This document shows, piece by piece, positions 61,734 through 64,000 of a stretch of DNA of 64,000 nt. The notes beneath the pieces were generated by a model that worked only from the letters and a program-made list of their open reading frames with translations, was not told where the DNA came from and ran no database searches. Source of the stretch: JAJFIE01 sp964344255 (GTDB lineage: Bacteria; Pseudomonadota; Alphaproteobacteria; Rhodospirillales; Casp-alpha2); contig CAYFMQ010000009.1 in the NCBI GenBank assembly GCA_964344255.1, forward strand, positions 1 through 64,000, given 5' to 3'. The number at the start of each line of letters is the position of its first letter. Position 1 is the first letter of the stretch. The position numbers and the translations under genes are program-made.

Positions 61734-62036
61734 ACGGCAAACTTCGGAAACCCGGGGTAATCGTAAGTATTTTATTATATAACATGTATAAGTATTTGTT
61801 TTATAATTATAATATATAATTTTCCATAATATACATTATGCGCGTTTTTGATATTACAGGCTTTATGCCCCTACCTCATGTAACACATGAGTCAGCCTCC
61901 GGTTTCGCGCTATGAGCACCCTGTCACTACACACGCCTCAGTCATCTGCACAGCAACCTTCTTGGCATTTCCCCGCACACCGGATAAGACAGTTTGGTCA
62001 CTTAAAATTAGTCTCCTGAAGAGTATCGACAACAGC
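61734..62036 (+). other. Intergenic region with an AT-rich core
   Basis: Bases 61765-61855 are strongly AT-rich (long TATAAT-like runs) in a GC-rich setting. An open frame from ATG 61887 continues into mazG, but its 50 codons look non-conserved. Several -10-like sequences occur in the AT-rich core. No RNA gene is seen. It may be an UP element, a bending site or a relic of insertion. Confidence 0.5.
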
Positions 62037-62858
62037 ATGTCTTCCAGCTTCGATAGGCTCATCGACATCATGGCCAAGCTCCGCAACCCCGATGACGGAT
62101 GCCCGTGGGATGTCGAACAGACCTTCGCCACCATCGCGCCCTATACCATCGAGGAAGCCTACGAGGTCGCAGACGCCATCGAGCATGGCGACATGGACGA
62201 GCTGTGCGATGAGCTGGGCGACCTGCTGTTACAGGTGGTCTTTCATGCCCGCATGGCGGAGGAAGAAAATCTGTTCACGATCGATGACGTCTCCAACGCC
62301 ATTTCAGACAAAATGGTCAGGCGGCACCCACACGTGTTCGGCGACGCCGATATCGACACGTCTGAAGCCCAGACCCTCGCCTGGGAAGAACAGAAGGCCC
62401 AGGAACGGGCTGAGAAGGCTCAGAACAACGACCGGCCTGAAAGCATACTGGATGGCGTCACGGTCGGGCTCCCTGCCCTCACCCGCGCGCTCAAATTGCA
62501 AAAACGCGCCGCCCGGGTCGGTTTCGACTGGGCCGATGTCCGCCGGGTTCTGGTAAAGCTGCACGAGGAAATCAATGAACTTGAAGTGGAGCTGGACGCC
62601 CTGGAGAACGATCCGGACCATGACCCGGAACGCCTGCAGGACGAGGTTGGCGATTTGCTGTTCGTCTGCGTCAATATTGCCCGGCAACTGGATATCGACC
62701 CGGAAACGGCGCTGAGGCACGGCAACGCCAAATTCGAACGCCGGTTCCGCACCCTGGAGGCCCTGGTGCGTGACCAGGGCAAAAAGCCCGAAGACATGCC
62801 ACTGGACGACCTGGAGAACGTCTGGGTGGAGGCGAAAAAGCATCCGGAGGCAACCTGA
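62037..62858 (+). CDS. mazG: Nucleoside triphosphate pyrophosphohydrolase MazG
   Basis: 273 residues from ATG 62037. Two MazG domains: the first with IEEAYEVADAIEHGD and DELGDLLLQVVFHA, the second with KLHEEINELEVELD and DEVGDLLFVCVN. These acidic residues bind Mg for NTP to NMP cleavage. The frame is open to 61887 upstream, but PWDVEQTFATIAPYTIEEAY marks the usual N-terminal part. Its stop overlaps the next ATG (TGATG). Confidence 0.93.
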   Translation: MSSSFDRLIDIMAKLRNPDDGCPWDVEQTFATIAPYTIEEAYEVADAIEHGDMDELCDELGDLLLQVVFHARMAEEENLFTIDDVSNAISDKMVRRHPHVFGDADIDTSEAQTLAWEEQKAQERAEKAQNNDRPESILDGVTVGLPALTRALKLQKRAARVGFDWADVRRVLVKLHEEINELEVELDALENDPDHDPERLQDEVGDLLFVCVNIARQLDIDPETALRHGNAKFERRFRTLEALVRDQGKKPEDMPLDDLENVWVEAKKHPEAT

Positions 62859-63310
62859 TGGATCAACGTGTCAGCCTGATCACCCTTGGCGTCAAAGATC
62901 TAGCCAAGGCCCGCTCCTTCTATCTCGACGGCCTAGGCTGGCGGGAACAGGCGCCGCCATCCAATGAACAGGTCTGCTTCATCCAGATGAACGGCGTGGT
63001 TTTCGGCCTCTACCCCCTCGCCGCCTTTGCCGAGGAAGCCAACCTGAAACCGGCCGATCCCGAAACGTCAGATATGGGTTTTCGCGGCACCGCACTGGCC
63101 TATAACACGCGCACGAAGGAAGACGTGGATCAGGTGATGGCAAAGGCCGAAAGCGCCGGCGCGACCATCGTCAAACCGGCCGAGGAAGTCTTCTGGGGCG
63201 GCTATTCCGGCTATTTCGCCGATCCTGACGGCCATCTGTGGGAAGTGGCCTGGAATCCCTTTGCTATATTGGACGAAGCCGGTAACTTCTCCATCGCCGG
63301 GGATGGTTAG
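62858..63310 (+). CDS. VOC-family (glyoxalase-like) protein
   Basis: 150 residues. VOC fold with two beta-alpha-beta-beta-beta modules: SLITLGVKDLAKARSFYLDG at the start and the metal-side motif GYFADPDGHLWEVAWNP near the end. Substrate unknown. Translation is coupled to mazG through TGATG. Confidence 0.9.
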   Translation: MDQRVSLITLGVKDLAKARSFYLDGLGWREQAPPSNEQVCFIQMNGVVFGLYPLAAFAEEANLKPADPETSDMGFRGTALAYNTRTKEDVDQVMAKAESAGATIVKPAEEVFWGGYSGYFADPDGHLWEVAWNPFAILDEAGNFSIAGDG

Positions 63311-63330
63311 CGGAGCGCCCTTCCCTACCT

Positions 63331-63398
63331 TGTCATTCCCGCGAAGGCGGGAATCCAGAAGCCGGCATCCCTGGACGCCCCCCTGCGCGGGAGTGACA
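63331..63398. repeat. Palindromic intergenic repeat (REP/MITE-like)
   Basis: TGTCATTCCCGCG (63331-63343) is matched at 12 of 13 bases by the reverse complement of 63386-63398, CGCGGGAGTGACA. Inner arms GCGAAGGCGGG and CCAG/CTGG add structure. The sequence type TCATTCCCGCGAAGGCGGGA is a common dispersed proteobacterial repeat. It lies between VOC and rpoH stops. Confidence 0.75.
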
Positions 63399-63413
63399 CA
63401 TGTATCCCGACGC

Positions 63414-63445
63414 AAAAAGCCCGGAACCTTTGAGGCTCCGGGCTT
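63414..63445 (-). terminator. Intrinsic terminator of rpoH
   Basis: AAGCCCGGA (63417-63425) pairs with TCCGGGCTT (63437-63445). On the minus strand a U-run (A5 at 63414-63418) follows the hairpin, 28 bases after the rpoH stop. Confidence 0.88.
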
Positions 63446-63473
63446 ATCGGATCATCTGTGAGAGTTTGCGGCG

Positions 63474-64000
63474 TTACGCCATGGCGGCGAGCAGGTCCGG
63501 AGCGTCTTCGCCGGCGGCGTTGAGAACCGCTTTCTTGACCTTGTCGAACGCCCTCGCCTCAAGCTGGCGCACCCTTTCGCGGCTGACGCCATAAACGGCA
63601 CCCAGCTCTTCCAGGGTCTTGGGATCGTCGCTCAGGCGACGTTCCGTGAAGATTTCACGCTCGCGCTGCGGCAGGGCGGCAATGGCGTTTTGCAGCAAGC
63701 TGCCCTTGGCGCCGGATTCCTCACGCGCCGCCAACTGGGCTTCGGGTGACGGGCGATCATCGACCAGCGTATCCACGTATTCGACGGTATCGTCCTCGGT
63801 AACGGTGGCGTTCAGGGAATAGTCCCTCGCCGCCAGCCGCTGGTTCATGTGCTTGACGTCATCGGCCGAGACCTTGGTGATCTGGGCGATTTCATTGGCC
63901 TGGGCGTCGGTCAGTTCGCCTGAATCCATGATGGAAAGGCGGGATTTGATGTTGCGCAGGCTGAAGAACAGCTTCTTCTGCGACGCGACGGTGCCCAGCT
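63474..64000 (-). CDS. rpoH: RNA polymerase sigma-32 factor, C-terminal part
   Basis: The frame is open to the window edge, so the N-terminus is missing. Visible are GTVASQKKLFFSLRNIKSRL (sigma-70 region 2/3 linker of heat-shock sigma factors), then EREIFTERRLSDDP and the region 4 helix-turn-helix TLEELGAVYGVSRERVRQLE. It directs heat-shock transcription. The stop is TAA at 63476-63474. Confidence 0.95.
   Translation of the reverse strand, partial: LGTVASQKKLFFSLRNIKSRLSIMDSGELTDAQANEIAQITKVSADDVKHMNQRLAARDYSLNATVTEDDTVEYVDTLVDDRPSPEAQLAAREESGAKGSLLQNAIAALPQREREIFTERRLSDDPKTLEELGAVYGVSRERVRQLEARAFDKVKKAVLNAAGEDAPDLLAAMA

Noticed and set aside
61887..62036. N-terminal extension of mazG from ATG 61887
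   Set aside because: The extra 50 residues do not look like MazG and the canonical N-terminus begins at 62037, although the start there has only a weak ribosome site.

Overview
The window looks like an alphaproteobacterial chromosome, probably a marine member of the Rhodospirillales. The evidence is a PopZ (DUF2497) polar organiser, an erpA-xth pair, rplM-rpsI with an acidic N-terminal extension on S9, an rlpA-dacA-tmk-holB-metG-tatD run, and rpoH at the right edge. Most genes are moderately GC-rich. AT-richer patches occur at the sensor kinase (23.0-24.8 kb), the broken sulfotransferase (36.4-37.0 kb) and just before mazG (61.75-61.87 kb). There is a 25-N assembly gap at 37741-37765. I found no insertion sequence, prophage or CRISPR array.

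Layout. 1-10.6 kb: partial tRNA-Cys, a Pcm-like methyltransferase, TolC, PopZ, ValS, an MscS channel, two small coiled-coil proteins, and a class V aminotransferase flanked by two PilZ proteins, one of them frameshifted. 10.8-15.2 kb: a plus-strand run of ilvD, a PEP-mutase/isocitrate-lyase-like enzyme, a PuuE-type deacetylase and an SDR. 15.2-18.9 kb: a minus-strand operon running erpA, xth, GFA, NTF2-like, GFA, aminotransferase. 19.1-35.0 kb: a catabolic island. It holds an M20 hydrolase with two proteins resembling the small and large subunits of N,N-dimethylformamidase, then an orphan histidine kinase, an EmrAB-type efflux pair and a DUF3604 protein. A five-gene minus-strand operon faces these (GlcG/HbpS-like, a protein of unknown function, a sulfatase-fold protein, an M24-fold protein with altered ligands, RidA).

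35.1-43.6 kb: fructose-1,6-bisphosphatase, tRNA-Glu, a sulfotransferase gene with an in-frame stop, a DgcA-DgcN-like pair for D-glutamate use, a hydroxyproline module (proline-racemase family plus an enolase-superfamily cis-3-hydroxyproline dehydratase), a divergent class III aminotransferase, and a transaldolase. 43.7-48.6 kb: small proteins, a DHH phosphoesterase, an enoyl-CoA hydratase, ribosomal proteins L13 and S9, and a secreted protein. 48.6-64 kb: a possible small RNA, an MFS transporter, a SEC-C protein, argC, cell-wall genes (MltB, RlpA, DacA), tmk-holB-metG, an FkbM methyltransferase on the opposite strand, tatD, an MBL-fold hydrolase, mazG, a VOC protein, a palindromic repeat and rpoH.

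How it fits together. The housekeeping blocks (translation, DNA replication, envelope, arginine and branched-chain amino-acid synthesis) are ordinary. The accessory middle of the window points to scavenging of nitrogen-containing small molecules such as amides, D-glutamate, hydroxyprolines and possibly ureides. No DNA-binding transcriptional regulator is encoded here. Control therefore probably comes from elsewhere, although three operator-like inverted repeats are visible (24900, 41475, 43988). The best candidates for undescribed biology are the dimethylformamidase-like three-gene module, the facing operon with degenerate sulfatase and M24 folds, the divergent operator at 41475-41507, and an orphan terminator that suggests a small RNA near 48.7 kb.
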